Below are positions 44,101 to 52,525 of a stretch of 64,000 nt of DNA, one piece after another. Source of the DNA: Tubiluchus corallicola (taxonomy: Eukaryota > Priapulida > Priapulimorpha > Priapulimorphida > Tubiluchidae). Under the pieces are notes generated by a model that saw only the letters and a program-made list of their open reading frames with translations, had not been told where the DNA came from and did no database searches. The translations under genes were made by a program, and so were the position numbers. Positions within the stretch are counted from its first letter, which is position 1. Every line of letters begins with the position of its first letter. The stretch spans positions 248,001-312,000 of the forward strand of contig JAQGDQ010000135.1 of assembly GCA_030141605.1 (NCBI GenBank), written 5' to 3'.

Positions 44101-47017
44101 CAGGGGAACACAGTTCTTCCTGCCACGGCTTCCAATTGTGTGATGGCTAGATAGCTGTAGAAAAACAAGACAGAAAAAATTGTAAAATCAGACCCTTAAC
44201 TATGTTCCCTAATTTTACTTATATATATCTTATCCTATCAAAAACTTTTCTGTAAATTAACTTGAGTTTTTTCTGCAGTATTTTTTCGATTGTCATAGTT
44301 CTGAAGTGTTAAATTTTTGCAATATAAATATATAAACATTAAAATTCGCCAGAAAAAGGTAAGTTATTTAATTTAAAAGTTTCTTTTATTTAATAATAAC
44401 TATGAATTCTTTGTGTAATTATAATAATGCGTTAAAAAACTTCAATGTCTGTCAAGGTTATATGCTATATAGGCCTTTAACGAATGCGCGGTGTTTATAT
44501 CAGGAAAAACACAGTTAGTTTAAGGTCAGTGCTGCAGGGAACCAGTTCTGAGCTGCATTATGCTGATAACACTTACCACATGGATGACTGGTGTGTAGTA
44601 TCAATTTTCTAAGAACTGCAAAAACGGCATTCAGAATGTCGCAGATACACAAATCGTAAACTGCAGAAAAACTCAAATTGTTATCCAGATGCTGGGAACG
44701 TTGTAAAACGGCTGCTATCAGTAATTGGCAGCAGATTACAAAGTTGTGCAAAAGAAGCTAGAGTGCATTTGAAGCCGCGAAATTTTGTTATAATAAACGA
44801 AAGTGAGCTAACGTCGACAGGACGACGTAAAATCAATCATTTTGTTTGCAGCACATTTCCGTTATTTGCTGACACAGCAGTGTCACGTAATGTGCTAAAC
44901 TGATAAACTAACAGAAGCGAGAAAAAAAGGTGAAAGCAAGTAACTATAGCGAGGCAAATGTGTGGTATTGGCGTTAAAAATCTAATTCCGAATTCATTTT
45001 AAACCTTCAAAAGATTGATTCATTTTGAAGGGTGTTTCAGAAGTTTCTCACTAATTTAATTTCCATTTTCTTTTCCAGCTAATAGACCAAAGGAGCTCAT
45101 TCGTGGTAAACTGTTATTCAGTATTCACAAATTTTTTGAGTCTAAATTTGTGTTGAGATTTTCTTCTGATGACTCCAGAGTAAAACTGTAAAATATATTG
45201 CTGTACATACAAAATTGCTATAGTCGACTTATGAAGCCAAGTTTTATGAATTTACATCTCCGCTTTTGATTCAGCATGGCAGTAGATAAAGATGATGCAG
45301 AACTTCAGATTAAAAAAATTCTCAATTGTTGAGTAAAATGAACGCCGTTAATCGATTAGCTGAGAAGAAATTTGGGATAAAGTTTACAATTCCCCGCACT
45401 CAAGAAATTAGTTCGTGAAACGGATTAGGGTTAGTGTTAGGGTTAGGGTTTGCGTTAGGGTTAAGGTTGGGGTATTTAAACTGTATGGGGAATTGTAATC
45501 TCCTTCCGAAATTTGAAAATCAAGTCAGTGAGTGATTTCTGAAACACCATGTAACGATTATTGCCCATGACATTATGATTAGTATCTGACAGATAAAGTC
45601 GTTTGTATACTTGACGATGTACATAATTGTAAGCTAGATAGTAGGCCTATACTGTCAGGTGTTAAGATTATTACTCATAATTACAACGACACTCAAAGTG
45701 TCAAAGAGCCTTGGGAGAACACCCATGATTGGTGCTAGATGAATAATTGGTTTTCACTTGTTTTGCAAGTAACCCTTAGAGACAAAATGGCAGAAAAGAC
45801 TTAATGGATCTCGATGCAACCCACGGTAGCCACAAGAGAAATTTGTGAAGAAGAGTGTTTGAAAAAAGCCTCACCTGTTGCCAAAATGTTTACGATCACT
45901 ACTACTATCATTCTTAATATTACTATTTTTCTTACTACAACAACACATAGAAATAGCAGTAGTCATATAGATCTCATTGTTAACATCGAGTACTATAAAG
46001 AAAGAAAAAAGGTAATACTAAAGGCGGTAGCTAGAACAGTTCGCTGTCTGTGGTCTGTGGCATCTAATGAGGTTTCAGTTCAGCTGATATTATGAGCATG
46101 CAATGCAAAAAGCAATACCAAAGGCGCTAGAAAAAAATTTGTTGTCTCTGGCATCTCAGACCTCAGTTTGGTTGATATTAGAGCATGTAAAGCTACAATG
46201 AAAACAATTTTAGTAGTTTCTTAAGCCTATGTGCATCACTTCAATAGTCTTGTGTTACCTTCGGTAAATCTGTCCATTCTTTGTCTAGTCACAATTGGTA
46301 TAACAATCAAAATAATCCAAAGATTTACCTTTTTGTTCCGTCGGCTTTTTGGTATGAGCTTCTGTACAACCCAAACACGTCATCTAAAACGGCTGCCCCA
46401 AACTTCTGAAAGGTGATCAAGTACTCGACTCCTGCGTCTAACTTTTTGCCCATCTTCAGTACCACATAATGATTATTGGTGATGTAATCAGTACTATCAA
46501 TGCCGACTGTCTCATTGGGATTATTAGCAAGGGCCACTAAAATGTCTTCAGGGCTGATTTCAAGTCTGGCAGCATGAAGGATCACGTGACTTGTGGCTTT
46601 TACACATTTCACCAATATAATCACAGAACCATTAAATGTAAATGCTGACAAGTCCACCCTGAGTGTTAAATTGTAAACAGAGGGAACGATATCCCCTGGC
46701 AGTTGAGGAGCAGCCCATGGCAGGGAGGGGTCGATCGTGGTGCCGACTGATGTCGTGACCACATCACTAAGTTCCTCTTTTTCTTTTTCCTGCGTGTAAT
46801 GTTTCCTTGTTAGAGACCAAGTGATTAATCCACAAATGAGCAACAGCAGTAGCACTAGTAGCACCAGCAGAATGATCTTCTTGTTGGACACGTACTTCCC
46901 GCGGCGGCGCTCGTTGCGGAGGGAGATGTACGCCTCTTTGGCATTTTGGGCCGTCATCTGTTCGTCTTCGGCCTCCGATCCGAGGCCAGTTTCAGTCAGG
47001 TCGTACTTTTCCGACAT
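28068..47017 (-). CDS. M1 zinc aminopeptidase (aminopeptidase N-like), complete gene, 19 exons plus alternative exons
   Basis: Type II membrane ectopeptidase that should remove N-terminal residues from peptides outside the cell. Spliced length without optional exons is 2982 nt (993 residues), the usual size for this family. Residues 1-47 are cytosolic, 48-69 are a Leu-rich membrane anchor, followed by a stalk and the M1 fold. Visible motifs: an EAMEN variant of GAMEN at 372-376, HEIAH at 408-412 with the third zinc ligand E431, active-site Tyr497, SPYNYKW near 600, and an ERAP1-like helical C-terminus. Exons: 46329-47017, 44045-44154, 42579-42742, 41476-41596, 40794-40948, 39720-39833, 37601-37744 (or 36715-36858), 35427-35492, 35219-35284, 34478-34653, 33949-34025, 32982-33186, 31796-31943, 31227-31300, 30740-30847, 30009-30176, 29037-29177, 28639-28720, 28068-28241. 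All junctions agree in phase. I cannot tell APN from close relatives (glutamyl aminopeptidase, TRH-degrading enzyme). Confidence 0.95.
28639..28720 (-). CDS. Aminopeptidase exon 18
   Basis: Residues 909-936: [20 protein letters not shown] then TNTEKEQ. Acceptor tatttttcag, donor CAG|GTATGT in phase 0. Confidence 0.9.
29037..29177 (-). CDS. Aminopeptidase exon 17
   Basis: Residues 862-908: [20 protein letters not shown], then [20 protein letters not shown] and NWDVIQER. This is the late ERAP1-like helix set. Donor AG|GTAAAA in phase 2. Confidence 0.92.
30009..30176 (-). CDS. Aminopeptidase exon 16
   Basis: Residues 806-861. Contains [20 protein letters not shown], then [20 protein letters not shown] ('R-x-x-x-Y-C-x-A-I-x-x-G-x-x-x-x-W-x-F'; 'A-L-A-C-S-x-x-x-W-L-L'). 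Acceptor cttttacag, donor AG|GTTAGT in phase 2. Confidence 0.93.
30740..30847 (-). CDS. Aminopeptidase exon 15
   Basis: Residues 770-805: [20 protein letters not shown], then [15 protein letters not shown]. Matches the 'L-R-x-x-x-x-x-x-A-C-x-x-G-x-x-x-C-x-x-x-A-x-x-x-F-x-x-W' region, with the usual Cys residues replaced ([12 protein letters not shown]). Donor CT|GTATGT in phase 2. Confidence 0.9.
31227..31300 (-). CDS. Aminopeptidase exon 14
   Basis: Residues 746-769: [20 protein letters not shown] then DYELK. Ends AA|GTGAGT in phase 2. Acceptor ttgtttcag. Confidence 0.9.
31796..31943 (-). CDS. Aminopeptidase exon 13, next to a large trinucleotide repeat
   Basis: Residues 696-745, containing [19 protein letters not shown] and [16 protein letters not shown], the 'Y-x-x-A-L-x-x-x-x-Y-L-x-x-E-x-x-x-x-P-W' helices. 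Its acceptor (attattag) is the end of a roughly 300-nt AAT/AAC repeat, so the polypyrimidine tract is repeat-derived. Donor CAA|GTAATT in phase 0. Confidence 0.88.
31946..32242. repeat. AAT/AAC trinucleotide repeat next to an aminopeptidase acceptor
   Basis: About 300 bp of alternating AAT, AAC and GAT blocks. The minus-strand ORFs of poly-Val/Ile, poly-Leu and poly-Tyr/Cys here are artefacts, except that one runs into true exon 13. Confidence 0.93.
32679..32745 (+). ncRNA. tRNA-like segment, possible SINE head
   Basis: GGTGGCAGAGTGGTTTAGA fits a pol III A box and D arm; GTTCGAGATT about 35 nt later is a weakened B box. Stems do not pair well, so a working tRNA is unlikely; a tRNA-derived SINE is more likely. 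Confidence 0.3.
32982..33186 (-). CDS. Aminopeptidase exon 12
   Basis: Residues 628-695. [18 protein letters not shown] corresponds to 'N-x-x-x-x-G-Y-Y-R-V-N-Y-D-x-x-N-W'. [19 protein letters not shown] opens the ERAP1-like C-terminal domain ('I-P-x-x-x-R-A-Q-L-I-x-D-A-F'). Acceptor tgcacttag, donor AG|GTAATA in phase 2. Confidence 0.92.
33949..34025 (-). CDS. Aminopeptidase exon 11
   Basis: Residues 602-627. With the previous exon it forms [13 protein letters not shown], the conserved 'S-P-Y-x-Y-x-W-x-I-P' motif at the end of the catalytic domain and start of the beta domain. Acceptor ttttatag, donor A|GTAAGT in phase 1. Confidence 0.92.
34478..34653 (-). CDS. Aminopeptidase exon 10
   Basis: Residues 544-601. 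Contains [16 protein letters not shown] ('W-T-x-Q-x-G-Y-P-V-x-x-V') and [10 protein letters not shown] ('x-Q-x-R-F-L'). Ends TCCTTACAA|GTTAGT in phase 2. Confidence 0.93.
35219..35284 (-). CDS. Aminopeptidase exon 9
   Basis: Residues 522-543: [20 protein letters not shown] then EE, matching the 'Y-L-x-x-H-x-Y-x-N-A-x-x-x-D-L-W' helix of the M1 catalytic domain. Phase 0 at both ends. Confidence 0.92.
35427..35492 (-). CDS. Aminopeptidase exon 8
   Basis: Residues 500-521: [20 protein letters not shown] followed by MQ. This is the helix after the active-site Tyr ('KGASVLRML'). Phase 0 at both ends, so it joins equally to exon 7A or 7B. Confidence 0.92.
36715..36858 (-). CDS. Aminopeptidase exon 7B (active-site Tyr segment, second alternative)
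   Basis: Also exactly 144 nt and phase 0 at both ends, acceptor ttgttgttag, donor AAG|GTGATT. It reads [18 protein letters not shown], then DALLVSHPI and FDKIAYIK. By my hand alignment 19 of 48 residues match exon 7A, including the active-site Tyr, DALL, SHPI and QYFD. The open frame, intact splice sites and conserved key residues argue against a dead duplicate. Use of 7A or 7B would give two enzyme forms that differ beside the active site. Confidence 0.82.
36944..37068. repeat. MITE family B, copy 2, with TTAGGG core
   Basis: Left end TAAAGTTTACAATTCCCCAC, right end GTGGGGAACTGTAAATTCC, internal run of four to five TTAGGG-type units (about 37008-37035). It sits between alternative exons 7A and 7B. 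Confidence 0.7.
37601..37744 (-). CDS. Aminopeptidase exon 7A (active-site Tyr segment, first alternative)
   Basis: 48 codons, phase 0 at both ends, acceptor aactatag, donor AAG|GTGTGA. It reads [18 protein letters not shown], then DALLSSHPI and FDTVAYVK. The Tyr at exon position 46 aligns with the transition-state tyrosine of M1 enzymes ('FD-x-I-S-Y-S-K-G'). Its downstream twin at 36715-36858 has the same length and phases. Confidence 0.9.
39720..39833 (-). CDS. Aminopeptidase exon 6: third zinc ligand
   Basis: Residues 414-451. [20 protein letters not shown] completes the gluzincin signature: E431 lies 18 residues after H412 and is the third zinc ligand. Acceptor attttgtag, donor GTG|GTAGGT in phase 0. 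Confidence 0.95.
40794..40948 (-). CDS. Aminopeptidase exon 5: substrate-binding EAMEN and zinc-binding HEIAH
   Basis: Residues 362-413. [14 protein letters not shown] carries the exopeptidase motif, with Glu where the first Gly of GAMEN normally sits. VMSHEIAHT supplies zinc ligands H408 and H412 and general base E409. The donor directly follows Thr413, where most family members have Gln. Acceptor gattgcag, donor ACG|GTAAAC in phase 0. Confidence 0.94.
41476..41596 (-). CDS. Aminopeptidase exon 4
   Basis: Residues 322-361, starting [20 protein letters not shown]. This is the 'V-R-V-W-A-x-P' segment and helix that precede the active site. Acceptor gcattttag, donor G|GTAAGT in phase 1. Confidence 0.92.
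41640..42150. repeat. Dispersed repeat modules, copy 2
   Basis: In the aminopeptidase intron between exons 3 and 4. Shares AAAATGAAAGG, GATTAGTTGACCTC, TTCCGATTTCA and GGTGAATTCAATG with 48590-49030. Confidence 0.45.
42579..42742 (-). CDS. Aminopeptidase exon 3
   Basis: Residues 267-321. Contains [10 protein letters not shown], the conserved 'ALSNMP' segment, and ends [14 protein letters not shown] in phase 0. Acceptor gttcttcag. Confidence 0.92.
43077..43100 (-). CDS. Possible 24-nt cassette microexon of the aminopeptidase
   Basis: Flanked by gtgacag| and AAAG|GTAAAAC. It enters and leaves in phase 1, so its eight residues (GGSSALKK) can be included or skipped without breaking the frame. 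Skipping gives the length usual in the family between the FDEP block and the LSNMP motif, so this would be an optional insertion. No transcript evidence is available here. Confidence 0.4.
44045..44154 (-). CDS. Aminopeptidase exon 2
   Basis: Residues 230-266. It reads [20 protein letters not shown] then [16 protein letters not shown], the conserved 'A-R-x-x-F-P-C-F-D-E-P' block of M1 enzymes. Acceptor tttctacag, donor G|GTGAGT in phase 1. Confidence 0.93.
45378..45503. repeat. MITE family B, copy 3, with TTAGGG core
   Basis: Same ends (TAAAGTTTACAATTCCCCGC; TATGGGGAATTGTAATCTCC) and internal TTAGGG-type units at about 45425-45470. Lies in the aminopeptidase first intron. Confidence 0.7.
46329..47017 (-). 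CDS. Aminopeptidase exon 1: cytosolic tail, membrane anchor, start of M1 N-terminal domain
   Basis: Codes residues 1-229 and ends in phase 2 at AG|GTAAAT. The ATG at 47017 is the first in the frame. A short charged tail (RNERRRGKY, then NKK) precedes a 22-residue Leu/Ile/Val anchor, which is the positive-inside pattern of a type II protein. The stalk is followed by [19 protein letters not shown], the usual entry into the M1 N-terminal domain, with several N-glycosylation sequons (NLT, NGS, NET). The exon ends after FGLYRSSY, conserved in the family. Confidence 0.93.
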
Positions 47018-47047
47018 ACCCGGACGACGAGTTTCAGTTCAGGTACC

Positions 47048-47055
47048 TGACGTCA
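47048..47055. promoter_or_regulatory. Perfect CRE-type octamer upstream of the aminopeptidase start
   Basis: TGACGTCA, the palindromic CREB/ATF site, lies 31 bp upstream of the aminopeptidase ATG. It is in the 5' UTR or core promoter. The start site of transcription is not visible, so its function is inference. Confidence 0.35.
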
Positions 47056-48589
47056 TCGTACTAAATGTTTCGACAGCGGTTTTATCCTAGTTTATCAACA
47101 TTTGCCTGCAATTCTTTTTAGTTTCCTCGCTGTTATCTCCTTTCACCACAGTCGTCGTGGACGGCAACAACTGAAAATAAGACAAAGGATCTATGTGGTA
47201 ACACCATACTGCTAGCTACTAATTAGAAAATCGGGCAAACGTGGTTAAATTTTTGTGTGATGTGACCGCAGCTAAGATGTTGTAATGTTTAGTCAAACTT
47301 AAAGTACGGAGGCAAATGCAGTAATAGTGATTTATAGAAGCCACTAGAATTTTAAATTTAGAAGTTTTATTTAAATTTAATTTTAATTTTTATTTTAATT
47401 CAGTACACATAGAACTATGTTACATATATTTACAACACACAAAAATTGGTAAAACAGATTAAAAATTGCTAACTAAAAATCTAAAATGCACGTTAAAAAT
47501 ACCCTGCCTAAAATTTACAACTTAAAATCATCACATAATGTTTCGCTAGTTTTAAAAAACGGAGACTCAAATAAAAAATTAGTTTATAAAGCCAAAAATA
47601 GATTGTCATTTCTATTTGCAAAATACGATTTCGTATTCAACCACATAAATTTGTTCGTTTATATAATGGTACTTAACAATTAATAATTTGCATACTGGTT
47701 CAGTCTTAACAAGTCTTAATTACTAATAAGTTTACGAAACAAATAGGACGAATTTATATACAAAATATGTATAAATCTTGCTTATTTCTTTGTAAAATCA
47801 GACAAAAATAAGAGCGTCTAATTTCTAAGTGTTTTTTTTTAAATTGAAATCCAAGCGAAACGATGGCTAATCTGTCTAGCTGAGATTCGTTCAAGTATAT
47901 AGCCCTGTTACGCATTCTTGGGATTATTGTCGTCGTCGTTGTTGTTGTTGTTGTTGTTCTTGAACACTGTCAAAAATTGCTGTGTGCCGTCTATCTTATA
48001 CAACGTTCCAATGGTCCAAGCTATCTATAAATTCTTGTTCTCTTTGCGATGCCCCAGGACCTACTTTATTCTGACATTACTATTAAAGATGTTATTGTTG
48101 TGACATTAAACCGATTTCGTAACCTTTACTACAATCCGTCAATCCCCGCAAGGGCGGTTCACTCTCATTCATTGGTGCGCGCTCGTGTAATTACACCTGT
48201 TTAATTAGTAATATTTACTTGTTGGAAGCGTGATTACAGGTGTACGTCCAACCCTAGGGATTATGTTCGTATCGATGCAGAAAGATTGCCATAGAGCTGT
48301 TTAAATAACCGTTTTGTAGGCAAGTATGAGTCATCACAATAATTTTGCAGTTGCAGTTACTATGCTTTACGATAAACTGCAAATTGCAAGCGCGTTTAAA
48401 AAATGGACAAAAAAGCTTTACTGAATAAAGAGACGACACAAGACGCTTAACAACTGCAACGAAATTGCAAATTCATTCTCCGTTTAGGGGCCTTATCTGG
48501 CTAGTGGCTAGTTAAAGTTTGTGATAAACAGAACCGCCCAGGGCAAACACCGAAAAGGGAGGAGGGGTCCAATGCTTCCAGTGCTGAGT

Positions 48590-49030
48590 AACAGTGTAGA
48601 ATATAAAATGAAAGGTCTCTATCAGAATGAATGGTAATTAAATGGTATAAGTTGCACCCAGATTAGTTAACCTGTAATCCCACCACAAGAGGACAAAAAC
48701 CAAAATTTCAGGTCGTTGAGGCTATTCCTTTCAGTGTCTAGTAACAGCAGCTTGTAAAATTGCAAATGAAAGGTTGACCCCTCAACTAAAGCCCACATTG
48801 GTTGACCCGAGGTCACGGGCCAAACGTGACAAATCCCAATGTGAGTATCTCTCGTACTGTATCAAATGAAAGGATTCGATGAGACAGAATTTTAATGACC
48901 AGGGGCCAAAAAGTTAGAAATTCCGATTTCACTAAAGCGAGATGCAGTTCATAAGTAATCAAGCATAGTGAATTCAATGAAGACCATTAACGTTTCATGT
49001 TGTTGAGGACCGAATCAAAAATCAAGCCAC
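48590..49030. repeat. Dispersed repeat modules, copy 1
   Basis: Decayed modules each holding AAATGAAAGG (48608, 48766, 48864) and ending with ATAGTGAATTCAATGAAG. The sequence from TTCCGATTTCA to TGAATTCAATG is shared with 41640-42150. Confidence 0.45.
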
Positions 49031-49439
49031 AGCTGTGGATTACACAGGAATGGGTCCGAGCTATCTGTAATACATTCTTGTTTCATATTCAAATGCTGCC
49101 CGAACCTTAAGCTGTATATCAAATGACCAAGTCTAAGACGATTACAAAATGACATTAGTCTGGCTTATGGTCACAGATTAAGATTAGGCGTCTAGTTTTA
49201 CAATAGCTGTCCATTTCTTGAACCAAGAATAATCGCTGCACTAGAAGTCAAATATTGATGAACTCTCTGCATTTCGTGAAAATCTTTAAAATTAATTTGG
49301 TCAGAATGAAGAAACGAAATTGTGTTTTTAGTCATCATGCTTGATTTATGCTGAAGTCAGATAGATGAAAAACGTTTCTACACGTAAAAAACGACTGCTG
49401 TTGTCATTGCGTAGTCTTTCACCATCGCAATCTTCATTA

Positions 49440-49590
49440 TTTTGGTCGTCCTCGTCACCAATGTCGTCATCATCGTCACCATCGACGTGATCAACGTCAT
49501 CATCATCATCATCATCATCATCGTTGTCGTCGTCATCATCATCATCATCATCATCACCAATCATCATCGTTATCATCGTCATCATCATGA
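49440..49590. repeat. CAT/CGT trinucleotide repeat
   Basis: Imperfect; gives a false poly-Asp frame on the minus strand. Confidence 0.9.
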
Positions 49591-50154
49591 ACCCGGTAAT
49601 ACACATGTGAATTTAGGCCACCAAGACTAAATCTCTTGTATTAGCCTGGTTTATAAATAAACATCCCGAAATAAAATTGATAAGATCGATGTTATGAGCT
49701 TTAGACAGGCTTTCTCTTTCGTAGGTGATGATGATGATGATGCTCCGTTAAACCTCTTATGCATCTACCGTGGAAGCTGAAAAACGAAATCTGTATTTTT
49801 CTACAGTCTCTGTCCCACGCTCCTGATGAAGCTGGATCAATATTATAGTAGGCAACTGATGATAGCTTGTTACACGTTCATTGTTCCTTTGCATGAAAAG
49901 CGCAATCATCAAAATACTAAATATAGCAAGGAAAATCTCTTGTTACTAAACTTTTGTACTGGAGAAAGAGTAATTATTGTTAGCGACCTGACCTGCTGTA
50001 GACTATGGCGAAAGTAAGATCTCACTTCCTTGTATTTCTTAGAATACACTGAATCTTTTACACTTTATAGACTTGGGTGACTATATACCTCGTTTTGTTC
50101 GGTTACTGCTCCTTCATTTATTCGTCTGTCATTCATTCTTTCAGCCATCCGTCC

Positions 50155-50330
50155 GTCCCTCCCTCCCTCCCTCCCTCCCTCCATCCATCCATCCATCCAT
50201 CCATCCATCCATCCATCCATCCATCCATCCATCCATCCATCGTTCATTCATTCATTCATCCATCCATTCATTTACTCATTTATTTATTCGTTCGTTTGTT
50301 CATTCATTCATTCATTCATTCATCCATGTC
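50155..50330. repeat. CCCT/CCAT/CATT tetranucleotide repeat
   Basis: CCCT, then about 16 CCAT, then CATT and related units. Open frames across it are artefacts. Confidence 0.92.
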
Positions 50331-52375
50331 ATATTACTTCGTATATTATCCATTTTTAAGTTCGTTTAGTCATGCATTTGCTTGCACCTTGTTTTATTTC
50401 TTTCTGTCTTTGTTTCATTTATTCGTTTATTTGCTTCTCTAAAATTTTACGAATTTAGGTGCATGTCCACGCATTTCCTCATTACTAAGATGAGGAAAGC
50501 ATTTTTCGCTCCAACGTCCCAAAGCAGTAACTGTTGGCATGGCGCCAAGAAAGATTACAGACCGCCACGCGCGCGTATTACGTCGGTAAACACGTAAAAA
50601 TGCGGTTGTTTGTAATTCTTACTGGCAGTTATTGCGGGTAAGTTGCGGATATGTGCGTACTTTGTTTAGATTGCTAATTTACTGCTTAATCACAGCACAA
50701 CTGTAATCGCCCAAATGCTCTCAACCCTAATCCCAACCCAAGGCGATACTAAATTCGTTAATGCGGGCGTAATGTCCTGCTTAAACAGTCAACACAAGTT
50801 CACAAAACACTAAAACAATAACAGCAAAAGCCTCCGTTCTTTTTGGCTCCTTGCCAGTCATCTTGCCCAACAGGAAGCGCTAAATGAAGTATTTCAAATG
50901 ATAAGGCCTTGTTCACATGTATGCGACTGGAATCTGAGGTAACGAAATATACCGAAGATGATGTTGATCGGCACGGCCGGCATATATGGATATATCGGGC
51001 AGCAGAAAGTGTGGATCTATTGGCAGTTCACATCATGTTTTATTAATTTTTACTTAAAGGAGAAGAAAAGGAAATTTTAAAGCATGTCACAAAAAACTTA
51101 CTGTACAAAGTTATGTTGTTTAGCATTACGCTTAGCTGTTTAAGAGACATATGTAATTGGAAAGGAAAATTCTTAATAATTAAAAATATTTTGCCAAAAT
51201 TATGGTAAAAGTCGCTGCACCCCCATCCTAAAGTACACCACTGCCTCACCAAAAACACATTATTGATCTTACTGCTAATATAAAGTAATTTATACTATCG
51301 CTCTGTAGCAAAGAGTGTGCTACGATTGCTCTGATTATTTGTTCAACTTCACGCAATGTTATCTAAACTAGGTTCAAACGATTTATAATTAAAATGGTCA
51401 ATGGTCATTGCTAACATAGCTCTGTATGCAATAAGACAAGCACGGAAGTGATGCAAAATTTCAAGACGAATTTTTGAGCTTTATTTATGATGAGTATTTT
51501 CTCGTCCTTTAACAAAGAAACGCTGTGGCCCCACATTCCGGATACATGTGCATTGACATACGACTGACATTTTCCCGAGAAACCTGTATAAATCCTTGTA
51601 AGATTTTCTTTGTTTATTTTCTTTAGCAATATTTTTAAAATCTATGGATCTACTTCGTAGAACTTTGAACATGTGGAATTTTTGCATAGTTAATTGTTAA
51701 TGACTGATTATTTTACTTGATAGAAAATTCAAATCGAAAACATTTGGTTTATAAATACATATAAATAAAAGTACATATAAATAAAGAAATTTTTCTTGAC
51801 ATTTTATTGGCTATTTCAAGTGCTTTAGTACCTGTGAAAATTATCCCAGTTAATAAGTAAATTTAAAATTTTTATTGAATTCCCTGTCAACTAAAAGTCG
51901 CCTTACACTCTTTAGTCGATTATGCAAGTAATGCAACCTCCGGTGAATAGCTGCTCTATTTCGTACTACTTCCTCGCATGAGCTAATCAATATTAATTAG
52001 AACCTAATATCTCTGTGATAGGTGAACAAATATTTAAATAAATAACTTATTATTCATGCTTATAGCTAACTTTTTTATTATATAAATAATTTTTATGATG
52101 AGTTTTATTTAAAAATTGCTTGCAAACGGTTTCAAACGTGTCTTAGGGCAACGTTTTTGCTTTTTATGATGCTCCTATAAGGTTACAAGGACGTTAGCAT
52201 AATTAGTAATGAAGCGTTTAGCAAAAACTGCGGACTGCAAAGTAGTGGGTGTCGGATTCCACCATAAGCTAAATAAGTTGTAGTTTAAGTTTCAAAGTCT
52301 GAAGAGGCGTTTCACAACTGTGTTTCCTTTATTTTTATCTGGTACAGTTTGAGTTTTATATAATAAACAACAACA

Positions 52376-52525
<150 letters not shown>

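Noticed and set aside
49346-49630. Poly-Asp, poly-Met and poly-Ile ORFs
   Set aside because: Readings of the CAT repeat.
50065-50442. ORFs with Trp-Met-Asp-Gly or Pro-Ser-Ile-His repeats
   Set aside because: Readings of the CCAT repeat.
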